64,000 bases of DNA, taken from positions 456,062-520,061 of the forward strand of contig JAKNSD010000073.1 of assembly GCA_023525715.1 (NCBI GenBank), read 5' to 3'. Every line of letters begins with the position of its first letter. Within the stretch, counting starts at the first letter, position 1. A program made the position numbers and the translations under genes. The stretch is from Cichorium intybus. Lineage: Eukaryota; Streptophyta; Magnoliopsida; Asterales; Asteraceae. Positions 22,996 to 36,000 of this stretch are shown in pieces. The notes under the pieces are model-generated. The model did not search any database. It saw only the letters and a program-made list of their open reading frames with translations, and was not told the DNA's origin.

Positions 22996-24183
22996 AACAA
23001 TATGTCGTGTACCCCGGTACATGAAAAATTCTTAATTTTTGAATTTTATTAAAATTCAAAAATTACAGGTAATTACACTTTATTATCATTTTAAAACATT
23101 TATGGTGTAGCTGGGTTCATGAGAAACTCCTTAAATTTTGAATTTTTAATGATATTTTTTCTGTTATTTTTAACAATTTGTCGTGTACCCCGGTACATGA
23201 AAAATTCTTAATTTTTCAATTTTTGTAAAATTCAAAAATTACCTATAATTACACTTTGTGATCATTTTAAACATTTCTGGTGTACCTAGGTTCATGAGAA
23301 ACTCCTTAAATTTTGAATTTTTAATGATATTTTTTCTGTTATTTTTAACAATTTGTCGTGTAACCCGGTACATGAAAAATTCTTAATTTTTCAATTTTTG
23401 TAAAATTCAAAAATTACCTATAATTACAATTTGTGGTCATTTTAAACATTTCTGGTGTACCTAGGTTCATGAGAATCTCCTTAAATTTTAAATTTTTTAA
23501 TGATATTTTTTCTGTTATTTTTAACAATTTGTCATATACCCCGGTACATGAAAAATTCTTAATTTTTCAATTTTGTAATATTCAAAAATTACCTATAATT
23601 ACACTTTGTGATCATTTTAAACATTTCTGGTGTACCTGGGTTCATGAGAAACTCCTTAAATTTTGAATTTTTTAATGATATTTTTCTGTTATTTTTAACA
23701 ATATGTCGTGTACCCCGGGACATGAAAAATTCTTAATTTTTGAATTTTATTAAAATTCAAAAATTACAGGTAATTACACTTTATTATCATTTTAAAACAT
23801 TTATGGTGTAGCTGGGTTCATGAGAAACTCCTTAAATTTTGAATTTTTAATGATATTTTTTCTGTTATTTTTAACAATTTGTCGTGTACCCCGGTACATG
23901 AAAAATTCTTAATTTTTCAATTTTTGTAAAATTCAAAAATTACCTATAATTACACTTTGTGATCATTTTAAACATTTCTGGTGTACCTAGGTTCATGAGA
24001 AACTCCTTAAATTTTGAATTTTTTAATGATATTTTTTTTGTTATTTTTAACAATTTGTCGTGTACCCCGGTACATGAAAAATTCTTAATTTTTGAATTTT
24101 TGTAAAATTCAAAAATTACCTATAATTACACTTTATAATCATTTTAAACATTTCTGGTGTACCTGGGTTCATGAGAAACTCCT

Positions 24184-24275
24184 TAAATTTTGAAATTTTT
24201 AATGATATTTTTAACAATTTGTCGTGTACCCCGGTACAAGAAAAATTCTTAATTTTGTAAAATTCAAAAATTACC
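24184..24275 (+). repeat. Monomer with two internal deletions (marker of the 16-mer)
   Basis: GATATTTTTAACAATTTG lacks 12 bp including CTGTTA. Further on, CTTAATTTTGTAAAATTC lacks about 9 bp including TCAA. Each gap lies between short direct repeats (ATTTTT and AATTTT), as expected from slippage or microhomology deletion. The same double deletion is seen at about 27,001 and 32,953, so it arose once and was copied with the higher-order unit. It destroys the left arm of the long inverted repeat in that monomer. Confidence 0.87.
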
Positions 24276-24904
24276 TATAATTACACTTTGTGATCATTTT
24301 AAACATTTTTGGTGTACCTAGGTTCATGAGAAACTCCTTAAATTTTGAATTTTTTAATGATATTTTTTCTGTTATTTTTAACAATTTGTCGTATACCCCG
24401 TTACATGAAAAATTCTTAATTTTTCAATTTTTGTAAAATTCAAAAATTACCTATAATTACACTTTGAGATCATTTTAAACATTTCTGGTGTACCTAGGTT
24501 CATGAGAAACTCCTTAAATTTTGAATTTTTAATGATATTTTTTCTGTTATTTTTAACAATTTGTCGTGTAACCCGGTACATGAAAAATTCTTAATTTTTC
24601 AATTTTTGTAAAATTCAAAAATTACCTATAATTACAATTTGTGGTCATTTTAAACATTTCTGGTGTACCTAGGTTCATGAGAATCTCCTTAAATTTTAAA
24701 TTTTTTAATGATATTTTTTCTGTTATTTTTAACAATTTGTCATATACCCCGGTACATGAAAAATTCTTAATTTTTCAATTTTGTAATATTCAAAAATTAC
24801 CTATAATTACACTTTGTGATCATTTTAAACATTTCTGGTGTACCTGGGTTCATGAGAAACTCCTTAAATTTTGAATTTTTTAATGATATTTTTCTGTTAT
24901 TTTT

Positions 24905-27128
24905 AACAATATGTCGTGTACCCCGGTACTTGAAAAATTCTTAATTTTTCAATTTTTGGAAAATTCCAAAATTACCTATAATTACAATTTGTGGTCATTT
25001 TAAACATTTCTGGTGTACCTAGGTTCATGAGAAACTCCTTAAATTTTGAATTTTTTAATGATATTTTTTCTGTTATTTTTAACAATTTGTCGTATACCCC
25101 GTTACATGAAAAATTCTTAATTTTTCAATTTTTGTAAAATTCAAAAATTACCTATAATTACACTTTGAGATCATTTTAAACATTTCTGGTGTACCTAGGT
25201 TCATGAGAAACTCCTTAAGTTTTGAATTTTTTAATGATATTTTTTCCGTTATTTTTAACAATTTGTCGTATACCCCGGTACTTGAAAAATTCTTAATTTT
25301 TCAATTTTTGTAAAATTCAAAAATTACCTATAATTACACTTTGTGATCATTTTAAACATTTCTGGTGTACTTAGGTTCATGAGAAACTCCTTAAATTTTG
25401 AATTTTTTAATGATATTTTTTCTGTTATTTTTAACAATTTGTCGTGTAACCCGGTACATGAAAAATTCTTAATTTTTCAATTTTTGTAAAATTCCAAAAT
25501 TACCTATAATTACAATTTGTGGTCATTTTAGACATTTCTGGTGTACCTAGGTTCATGAGAAACTCCTTAAATTTTGAATTTTTTAATGATATTTTTTCTG
25601 TTATTTTTAACAATTTGTCGTATACCCCGTTACATGAAAAATTCTTAATTTTTCAATTTTTGTAAAATTCAAAAATTACCTATAATTACACTTTGAGATC
25701 GTTTTAAACATTTCTGGTGTACCTGGGTTCATGAGAAACTCCTTAAATTTTGAATTTTTTAATGATATTTTTCTGTTATTTTTAACAATATGTCGTGTAC
25801 CCCGGTACATGAAAAATTCTTAATTTTTGAATTTTATTAAAATTCAAAAATTACAGGTAATTACACTTTATTATCATTTTAAAGCATTTATGGTGTAGCT
25901 GGGTTCATGAGAAACTCCTTAAATTTTGAATTTTTAATGATATTTTTTCTGTTATTTTTAACAATTTGTCGTGTACCCCGGTACATGAAAAATTCTTAAT
26001 TTTTCAATTTTTGTAAAATTCAAAAATTACCTATAATTACACTTTGTGATCATTTTAAACATTTCTGGTGTACCTAGGTTCATGAGAAACTCCTTAAATT
26101 TTGAATTTTTAATGATATTTTTTCTGTTATTTTTAACAATTTGTCGTGTAACCCGGTATATGAAAAATTCTTAATTTTTCAATTTTTGTAAAATTCAAAA
26201 ATTACCTATAATTACAATTTGTGGTCATTTTAAACATTTCTGGTGTACCTAGGTTCATGAGAATCTCCTTAAATTTTAAATTTTTTAATGATATTTTTTC
26301 TGTTATTTTTAACAATTTGTCATATACCCCGGTACATGAAAAATTCTTAATTTTTCAATTTTGTAATATTCAAAAATTACCTATAATTACACTTTGTGAT
26401 CATTTTAAACATTTCTGGTGTACCTGGGTTCATGAGAAACTCCTTAAATTTTGAATTTTTTAATGATATTTTTCTGTTATTTTTAACAATATGTCGTGTA
26501 CCCCGGGACATGAAAAATTCTTAATTTTTGAATTTTATTAAAATTCAAAAATTACAGGTAATTACACTTTATTATCATTTTAAAACATTTATGGTGTAGC
26601 TGGGTTCATGAGAAACTCCTTAAATTTTGAATTTTTAATGATATTTTTTCTGTTATTTTTAACAATTTGTCGTGTACCCCGGTACATGAAAAATTCTTAA
26701 TTTTTCAATTTTTGTAAAATTCAAAAATTACCTATAATTACACTTTGTGATCATTTTAAACATTTCTGGTGTACCTAGGTTCATGAGAAACTCCTTAAAT
26801 TTTGAATTTTTTAATGATATTTTTTTTGTTATTTTTAACAATTTGTCGTGTACCCCGGTACATGAAAAATTCTTAATTTTTGAATTTTTGTAAAATTCAA
26901 AAATTACCTATAATTACACTTTATAATCATTTTAAACATTTCTGGTGTACCTGGGTTCATGAGAAACTCCTTAAATTTTGAAATTTTTAATGATATTTTT
27001 AACAATTTGTCGTGTACCCCGGTACAAGAAAAATTCTTAATTTTGTAAAATTCAAAAATTACCTATAATTACACTTTGTGATCATTTTAAACATTTTTGG
27101 TGTACCTAGGTTCATGAGAAACTCCTTA
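24905..27128 (+). repeat. 16-mer higher-order repeat, copy 2 (partial, about 2.2 kb)
   Basis: This is the tandem second copy of the preceding unit. Correspondence is lost near 27,128: copy 1 continues to a CGTATACCCCGTTACATG core, while this copy has CGTGTACCCCGG. The second copy therefore breaks off about 560 bp before a full unit. Confidence 0.83.
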
Positions 27129-27829
27129 AATTTTGAATTTTTAATGATATTTTTTCTGTTATTTTTAACAATTTGTCGTGTACCCCGGTACATGAAAAAT
27201 TCTTAATTTTTCAATTTTTGTAAAATTCAAAAATTACCTATAATTACACTTTGTGATCATTTTAAACATTTCTAGTGTACCTAGGTTCATGAGAAACTCC
27301 TTAAATTTTGAATTTTTTAATGATATTTTTTCTGTTATTTTTAACAATTTGTCGTGTAACCCGATACATGAAAAATTCTTAATTTTTCAATTTTTTGTAA
27401 AATTCAAAAATTACATATAATTACACTTTTTGGTCATTTTAAACATTTCTGGTGTACCTAGGTTCATGAGAAACTCCTTAAATTTTGAATTTTTTAATGA
27501 TATTTTTTCTGTTATTTTTAACAATTTGTCGTATACCCCGGTACATGAAAAATTCTTAATTTTTCAATTTTTGTAAAATTCAAAAATTACCTATAATTAC
27601 ACTTTGTGATCATTTTAAACATTTCTGGTGTACCTGGGTTCATGAGAAACTCCTTAAATTTTGAAATTTTTAATGATATTTTTTCTGTTATTTTTAACAA
27701 TTTGTCGTATACCCCGGTACATGAAAAATTCTTAATTTTTCAATTTTTGTAAAATTCAAAAATTACCTATAATTACACTTTGTGATCATTTTAAACATTT
27801 CTGGTGTACCTAGGTTCATGAGAAACTCC

Positions 27830-29580
27830 TTAAATTTTGAATTTTTTAATGATAATTTTTCTGTTATTTTTAACAATTTGTCGTGTACCCCAGTACATAA
27901 AAAATTCTTAAATTTTCAATTTTTGTAAAATTCAAAAATTACCTATAATTACACTTTGTGATCATTTTAAACATTTCTGGTGTACCTAGGTTCATGAGAA
28001 ACTCCTTAAGTTTTGAATTTTTTAATGATATTTTTTCCGTTATTTTTAACAATTTGTCGTATACCCCGGTACATGAAAAATTCTTAATTTTTCAATTTTT
28101 GTAAAATTCAAAAATTACCTATAATTACACTTTGTGATCATTTTAAACATTTCTGGTGTACTTAGGTTCATGAGAAACTCCTTAAATTTTGAATTTTTTA
28201 ATGATATTTTTTCTGTTATTTTTAACAATTTGTCGTGTAACCCGGTACATGAAAAATTCTTAATTTTTCAATTTTTGTAAAATTCAAAAATTACCTATAA
28301 TTACAATTTGTGGTCATTTTAAACATTTCTGGTGTACCTAGGTTCATGAGAAACTCCTTAAATTTTGAATTTTTTAATGATATTTTTTCTGTTGTTTTTA
28401 ACAATTTGTCGTATACCCCGTTACATGAAAAATTCTTAATTTTTCAATTTTTGTAAAATTCAAAAATTACCTATAATTACACTTTGAGATCATTTTAAAC
28501 ATTTCTGGTGTACCTGGGTTCATGAGAAACTCCTTAAATTTTGAATTTTTTAATGATATTTTTCTGTTATTTTTAACAATATGTCGTGTACCCCGGTACA
28601 TGAAAAATTCTTAATTTTTGAATTTTATTAAAATTCAAAAATTACAGGTAATTACACTTTATTATCATTTTAAAACATTTATGGTGTAGCTGGGTTCATG
28701 AGAAACTCCTTAAATTTTGAATTTTTAATGATATTTTTTCTGTTATTTTTAACAATTTGTCGTGTACCCCGGTACATGAAAAATTCTTAATTTTTCAATT
28801 TTTGTAAAATTCAAAAATTACCTATAATTACACTTTGTGATCATTTTAAACATTTCTGGTGTACCTAGGTTCATGAGAAACTCCTTAAATTTTGAATTTT
28901 TAATGATATTTTTTCTGTTATTTTTAACAATTTGTCGTGTAACCCGGTACATGAAAAATTCTTAATTTTTCAATTTTTGTAAAATTCAAAAATTACCTAT
29001 AATTACAATTTGTGGTCATTTTAAACATTTCTGGTGTACCTAGGTTCATGAGAATCTCCTTAAATTTTAAATTTTTTAATGATATTTTTTCTGTTATTTT
29101 TAACAATTTGTCGTATACCCCGGTACATGAAAAATTCTTAATTTTTAAATTTTGTAAAATTCAAAAATTACCTATAATTACACTTTGTGATCATTTTAAA
29201 CATTTCTGGTGTACCTGGGTTCATGAGAAACTCCTTAAATTTTGAATTTTTTAATGATATTTTTCTGTTATTTTTAACAATATGTCGTGTACCCCGGTAC
29301 ATGAAAAATTCTTAATTTTTGAATTTTATTAAAATTCAAAAATTACATGTAATTACACTTTATTATCATTTTAAAACATTTATGGTGTAGCTGGGTTCAT
29401 GAGAAACTCCTTAAATTTTGAATTTTTAATGATATTTTTTCTGTTATTTTTAACAATTTGTCGTGTACCCCGGTACATGAAAAATTCTTAATTTTTCAAT
29501 TTTTGTAAAATTCAAAAATTACCTATAATTACACTTTGTGATCATTTTAAACATTTCTGGTGTACCTAGGTTCAAGAGAA
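27830..29580 (+). repeat. 10-monomer block, copy 1 (repeats at +2,460 bp)
   Basis: Markers at 27,891 (CCCCAGTACAT), 28,644 and 29,345 (ends of P palindromes) recur at 30,351, 31,104 and 31,805. The GAGAATCTCC monomer near 29,050 recurs near 31,510. The match ends at about 29,580. Confidence 0.78.
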
Positions 29581-30289
29581 ACTCCTTAAATTTTGAATTT
29601 TTTAATGATATTTTTTTTGTTATTTTTAACAATTTGTCGTGTACCCCGGTACATGAAAAATTCTTAATTTTTGAATTTTTGTAAAATTCAAAAATTACCT
29701 ATAATTACACTTTATAATCATTTTAAACATTTCTGGTGTACCGGGGTTCATGAGAAACTCCTTAAATTTTGAAATTTTTAATGATATTTTTTCGGTTATT
29801 TTTAACAATTTGTCGTATACCCCGGTACATGAAAAATTCTTAATTTTTCAATTTTTGTAAAATTCAAAAATTACCTATAATTACACTTTGTGATCATTTT
29901 AAACATTTCTGGTGTACCTAGGTTCATCAGAAACTCCTTAAATTTTGAATTTTTTAATGATATTTTTTCTGTTATTTTTAACAATTTGTCGTATACCCCG
30001 GTACATGAAAAATTCTTAATTTTACAATTTTTGTAAAATTCGAAAATTGCCTATAATTACACTTTGTGATCATTTTAAACATTTCTGGTGTACCTAGGTT
30101 GATGAGAAACTCCTTAAATTTTGAATTTTTTAATGATATTTTTTCTGTTATTTTTAACAATTTGTCGTGTACCCCGGTACATGAAAAATTCTTAATTTTT
30201 CAGTTTTTGTAAAATTCAAAAATTACCTATAATTACAATTTGTGATCATTTTAAACATTTCTGTTGTACCTAGGTTCATGAGAAACTCC

Positions 30290-32040
30290 TTAAATTTTGA
30301 ATTTTTTAATGATAATTTTTCTGTTATTTTTAACAATTTGTCGTGTACCCCAGTACATGAAAAATTCTTAAATTTTCAATTTTTGTAAAATTCAAAAATT
30401 ACCTATAATTACACTTTGTGATCATTTTAAACATTTCTGGTGTACCTAGGTTCATGAGAAACTCCTTAAGTTTTGAATTTTTTAATGATATTTTTTCCGT
30501 TATTTTTAACTATTTGTCGTATACCCCGGTACATGAAAAATTCTTAATTTTTCAATTTTTGTAAAATTCAACAATTACCTATAATTACACTTTGTGATCA
30601 TTTTAAACATTTCTGGTGTACTTAGGTTCATGAGAAACTCCTTAAATTTTGAAATTTTTAATGATATTTTTTATGTTATTTTTAACAATTTGTCGTGTAA
30701 CCCGGTACATGAAAAATTCTTAATTTTTCAATTTTTGTAAAATTCAAAAATTACCTATAATTACAATTTGTGGTCATTTTAAACATTTCTGGTGTATCTA
30801 GGTTCATGAGAAACTCCTTAAATTTTGAATTTTTTAATGATATTTTTTCTGTTATTTTTAACAATTTGTCGTATACCCCGTTACATGAAAAATTCTTAAT
30901 TTTTCAATTTTTGTAAAATTCAAAAATTACCTATAATTACACTTTGATATCATTTTAAACATTTCTGGTGTACATGGGTTCATGAGAAACTCCTTAAATT
31001 TTGAATTTTTTAATGATATTTTTCTGTTATTTTTAACAATATGTCGTGTACCCCGGTACATGAAAAATTCTTAATTTTTGAATTTTATTAAAATTCAAAA
31101 ATTACAGGTAATTACACTTTATTATCATTTTAAAACATTTATGGTGTAGCTGGGTTCATGAGAAACTCCTTAAATTTTGAATTTTTAATGATATTTTTTC
31201 TGTTATTTGTAACAATTTGTCGTGTACCCCGGTACATGAAAAATTCTTAATTTTTCAATTTTTGTAAAATTCAAAAATTACCTATAATTACACTTTGTGA
31301 TCATTTTAAACATTTCTGGTGTACCTAGGTTCATGAGAAACTCCTTAAATTTTGAATTTTTAATGATATTTTTTCTGTTATTTTTAACAATTTGTCGTGT
31401 AACCCGGTACATGAAAAATTCTTAATTTTTCAATTTTTGTAAAATTCAAAAATTACCTATAATTACAATTTGTGGTCATTTTAAACATTTCTGGTGTACC
31501 TAGGTTCATGAGAATCTCCTTAAATTTTAAATTTTTTAATGATATTTTTTCTGTTATTTTTAACAATTTGTCGTATACCCCGGTACATGAAAAATTCTTA
31601 ATTTTTCAATTTTGTAAAATTCAAAAATTACCTATAATTACACTTTGTGATCATTTTAAACATTTCTGGTGTACCTGGGTTCATGAGAAACTCCTTAAAT
31701 TTTGAATTTTTTAATGATATTTTTCTGTTATTTTTAACAATATGTCGTGTACCCCGGTACATGAAAAATTCTTAATTTTTGAATTTTATTAAAATTCAAA
31801 AATTACAGGTAATTACACTTTATTATCATTTTAAAACATTTATGGTGTAGCTGGGTTCATGAGAAACTCCTTAAATTTTGAATTTTTAATGATATTTTTT
31901 CTGTTATTTTTAACAATTTGTCGTGTACCCCGGTACATGAAAAATTCTTAATTTTTCAATTTTTGTAAAATTCAAAAATTACCTATAATTACACTTTGTG
32001 ATCATTTTAAACATTTCTGGTGTACCTAGGTTCATGAGAA
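30290..32040 (+). repeat. 10-monomer block, copy 2
   Basis: This block corresponds to bases 27,830-29,580 at a shift of 2,460 bp (14 monomers). It holds scattered point differences such as ATTTTTAACTATTTG near 30,505 and TTTGATATC near 30,945. The intervening 0.7 kb belongs to other monomer types. Confidence 0.78.
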
Positions 32041-32436
32041 ACTCCTTAAATTTTGAATTTTTAATGATATTTTTTCTGTTATTTTTAACAATTTGTCGTG
32101 TAACCCGGTACATGAAAAATTCTTAATTTTTCAATTTTTTGTAAAATTCAAAAATTACCTATAATTACAATTTGTGGTCATTTTAAACATTTCTGGTGTA
32201 CCTAGGTTCATGAGAATCTCCTTAAATTTTAAATTTTTTAATGATATTTTTCTGTTATTTTTAACAATTTGTCGTATACCCCGGTACATGAAAAATTCTT
32301 AATTTTTCAATTTTGTAAAATTCAAAAATTACCTATAATTACACTTTGTGATCATTTTAAACATTTCTGGTGTACCTGGGTTCATGAGAAACTCCTTAAA
32401 TTTTGAATTTTTTAATAATATTTTTCTGTTATTTTT
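31035..32436 (+). repeat. 4-mer higher-order repeat, two full copies (701 bp each)
   Basis: The AACAATATG landmark lies at 31,035 and 31,736; a mutated ATCAATATG lies at 32,437. P-type palindromes end at 31,104 and 31,805, with a degraded one (AAATCCAAAA) at about 32,500. A third copy starts at 32,437 and diverges near 32,650. The same 701-bp spacing between P monomers appears at 23,065/23,766, 25,853/26,554 and 28,644/29,345, so this 4-mer is a recurring building block of the domain. Confidence 0.86.
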
Positions 32437-33249
32437 ATCAATATGTCGTGTACCCCGGTACATGAAAAATTCTTAATTTTTGAATTTTATTAAAATCCAA
32501 AAATTACAGGTAATTACACTTTATTATCATTTTAAAACATTTATGGTGTAGCTGGGTTCATGAGAAACTCCTTAAATTTTGAATTTTTAATGATATTTTT
32601 TCTGTTATTTTTAATAATTTGTCGTGTACCCCGGTACATGAAAGATTCTTAATTTTACAATTTTTGTAAAATTCAAAAATTACCTATAATTACACTTTGT
32701 GATCATTTTAAACATTTCTGGTGTACCTAGGTTCATGAGAAACTCCTTAAATTTTGAATTTTTTAATGATATTTTTTTTGTTATTTTTAACAATTTGTCG
32801 TGTACCCCGGTACATGAAAAATTCTTAATTTTTGAATTTTTGTAAAATTCAAAAATTACCTATAATTACACTTTATAATCATTTTAAACATTTCTGGTGT
32901 ACCTGGGTTCATGAGAAACTCCTTAAATTTTGAAATTTTTAATGATATTTTTAACAATTTGTCGTGTACCCCGGTACAAGAAAAATTCTTAATTTTGTAA
33001 AATTCAAAAATTACCTATAATTACACTTTGTGATCATTTTAAACATTTTTGGTGTACCTAGGTTCATGAGAAACTCCTTAAATTTTGAATTTTTTAATGA
33101 TATTTTTTCTGTTATTTTTAACAATTTGTCGTGTACCCAGGTACATGAAAAATTCTTAATTTTTCAATTTTTGTAAAATTCAAAAATTACCTATAAGTAC
33201 ACTTTGTGATCATTTTAAACATTTCTAGTGTACCTAGGTTCATGAGAAA

Positions 33250-36000
33250 CTCCTTAAATTTTGAATTTTTTAATGATATTTTTTCTGTTATTTTTAACAA
33301 TTTGTCGTGTAACCCGATACATGAAAAATTGCTAATTTTTCAATTTTTGTAAAATTCAAAAATTACATATAATTACACTTTTTGGTCATTTTAAACATTT
33401 CTGGTGTACCTAGGTTCATGAGAAACTCCTTAAATTTTGAATTTTTTAATGATATTTTTTCTGTTATTTTTAACAATTTGTCGTATACCCCGGTACAAGA
33501 AAAATTGTTAATTTTTCAATTTTTGTAAAATTCAAAAATTACCTATAATTACACTTTGTGATCATTTTAAACATTTCTGGTGTACCTGGGTTCATGAGAA
33601 ACTCCTTAAATTTTGAATTTTTTAATGATATTTTTCTGTTATTTTTAACAATATGTCGTGTACCCCGGTACATGAAAAATTCTTAATTTTTGAATTTTAT
33701 TAAAATTCAAAAATTACATGTAATTACACTTTATTATCATTTTAAAACATTTATGGTGTAGCTGGGTTCATGAGAAACTCCTTAAATTTTGAATTTTTAA
33801 AGATATTTTTTCTGTTATTTTTAACAATTTGTCATGTACCCCGGTACATGAAAAATTCTTAATTTTTCAATTTTTGTAAAATTCAAAAATTACCTATAAT
33901 TACACTTTATAATCATTTTAAACATTTCTGGTGTACCTGGGTTCATGAGAAACTCCTTAAATTTTGAAATTTTTAATGATATTTTTTCTGTTATTTTTAA
34001 CAATTTGTCGTGTACCCCGGTACAAGAAAAATTCTTAATTTTTCAATTTTTTTAAAATTCAAAAATTACCTATAATTACACTTTGTGATCATTTTAAACA
34101 TTTCTGGTGTACCTAGGTTCATGAGAAACTCCTTAAATTTTGAATTTTTTAATGATATTTTTCTGTTATTTTTAACAATTTTGAATTTTTTAATGATATT
34201 TTTCTGTTATTTTTAACAATTTACGTGTACCCCCGGTACATGAAAAATTCTTAATTTTTCAATTTTTGTAAAATTCAAAAATTACCTATAATTACACTTT
34301 GTGATCATTTTAAACATTTCTGGTGTACCTAGGTTCATGAGAAACTCCTTAAATTTTGAATTTTTTAATGATATTTTTTCTATTATTTTTAACAATTTGT
34401 CGTGTAACCTGATACATGAAAAATTCTTAATTTTTCAATTTTTGTAAAATTCAAAAATGACCTATAATTACACTTTTTGGTCATTTTAAACATTTCTGGT
34501 GTACCTAGGTTCATGAGAAACTCCTTAAATTTTGAATTTTTTAATGATATTTTTTCTGTTATTTTTAACAATTTCTCGTGTACCCCGGTATATGAAAAAT
34601 TCTTAATTTTTGAATTTTTGTAAAATTCAAAAATTAATTATAATTACACTTTATGATCATTTTAAACATTTCTGGTGTACCTGGGTTCATGAGAAACTCC
34701 TTAAATTTTGAATTTTTTAATGATATTTTTCCTGTTATTTTTAACAATATGTCGTGTACCCCGGTACACGAAAAATTCTTAATTTTTGAATTTTATTAAA
34801 ATTCAAAAATTACCTATAATTACACTTTATGATAATTTTAAAATATTTATGGTGTAGCTGGGTTCATGAGAAACTCCTTAAATTTTGAATTTTTAATGAT
34901 ATTTTTTTTGTTATTTTTAACAATTTGTCGTGTACCCCGGTACATGAAAAATTCTTAATTTTTCAATTTTTGTAAAATTCAAAAATTACATATAATTACA
35001 CTTTGTGATCATTTTAAACTTTTCTGGTGTACCTAGGTTCATGAGAAACTCCTTAAATTTTGAATTTTTTTAATGATATTTTTCTGTTATTTTTAACAAT
35101 TTGTCGTATACCCCGGTACATGAAAAATTCTTAATTTTTCAATTTTTTTAAAATTCAAAAATTACCTATAATTACACTTTGTGATCATTTTAAACATTTC
35201 TGGTGTACCTAGGTTCATGAGAAACTCCTTAAATTTTGAATTTTTTAATGATATTTTTTTGTTATTTTTAACAATTTGTCGTGTACCCCGGTACATGAAA
35301 AATTCTTAATTTTTGAATTTTTGTAAAATTCAAAAATTAATTATAATTACACTTTATGATCATTTTAAACATTTCTGGTGTATCTGGGTTCATGAGAAAC
35401 TCCTTAAATTTTGAATTTTTTAATGATATTTTTCTGTGATTTTTAACAATATGTCGTGTACCCCGGTACATGAAAAATTCTTAATTTTTGAATTTTTGTA
35501 AAATTCAAAAATTAATTATAATTACACTTTATGATCATTTTAAACATTTCTGGTGTACCTGGGTTCATGAGAAACTCCTTAAATTTTGAATTTTTTAATG
35601 ATATTTTTCTGTTATTTTTAACAATATGTCGTGTACCCCGGTACACGAAAAATTCTTACTTTTTGAATTTTATTAAAATTCAAAAATTACCTATAATTAC
35701 ACTTTATGATCATTTTAAAACATTTATGGTGTAGCTGGGTTCATGAAAAACTCCTTAAATTTTGAATTTTTAATGATATTTTTTCTGTTATTTTTAACAA
35801 TTTGTCGTGTACCCCGGTACATGAAAAATTCTTAATTTTTTAATTTTTGTAAAATTCAAAAATTACATATAATTACACTTTGTGATCATTTTAAACTTTT
35901 CTGGTGTACTTAGGTTCATGAGAAACTCCTTAAATTTTGAATTTTTTTAATGATATTTTTCTGTTATTTTTAACAATTTGTCGTATACCCCGGTACATGA
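33250..36000 (+). repeat. 2.7-kb satellite block, copy 1 (repeats at +4,257 bp)
   Basis: Markers recur at +4,257: AAAAATTGCTAATTT (33,331/37,588), TTTTTAAAGATATT (33,799/38,056), a 41-bp local duplication (34,174/38,431) and TTCATGAAAAACTCC (35,744/40,001). Sequence on either side does not match at this shift. 4,257 is not a whole number of standard monomers, because of the inserted 41 bp and other length changes. Confidence 0.85.
34146..34227 (+). repeat. Local 41-bp tandem duplication inside one monomer
   Basis: The stretch from TTTTGAATTTTTTAATG to TTTTTAACAA is present twice in direct succession (AACAA at 34,174 and 34,215). The same event is seen at 38,431 and 38,472, so it predates the 4,257-bp duplication. 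The monomer is correspondingly longer and keeps only one GTACC core after the duplicated part (here with an extra C, TACCCCCGG). Confidence 0.88.

Larger units (their letters stand above)
22117..24904 (+). repeat. 16-mer higher-order repeat, copy 1 (2,788 bp)
   Basis: Markers recur at +2,788: AAAATTCCAAAATT (22,179/24,967 and 22,707/25,495), TTGAGATCG (22,911/25,699), the perfect palindrome (23,033/25,821 and 23,734/26,522), and a monomer with two internal deletions (24,213/27,001). That shortened monomer explains why 16 monomers total only 2,788 bp. Confidence 0.87.

Noticed and set aside
34389..34571. Minus-strand 60-codon frames here and at 29,978 and 38,646
   Set aside because: They are shadows of the repeat on the opposite strand; the copies at 34,389 and 38,646 are 4,257 bp apart because the DNA block is duplicated.
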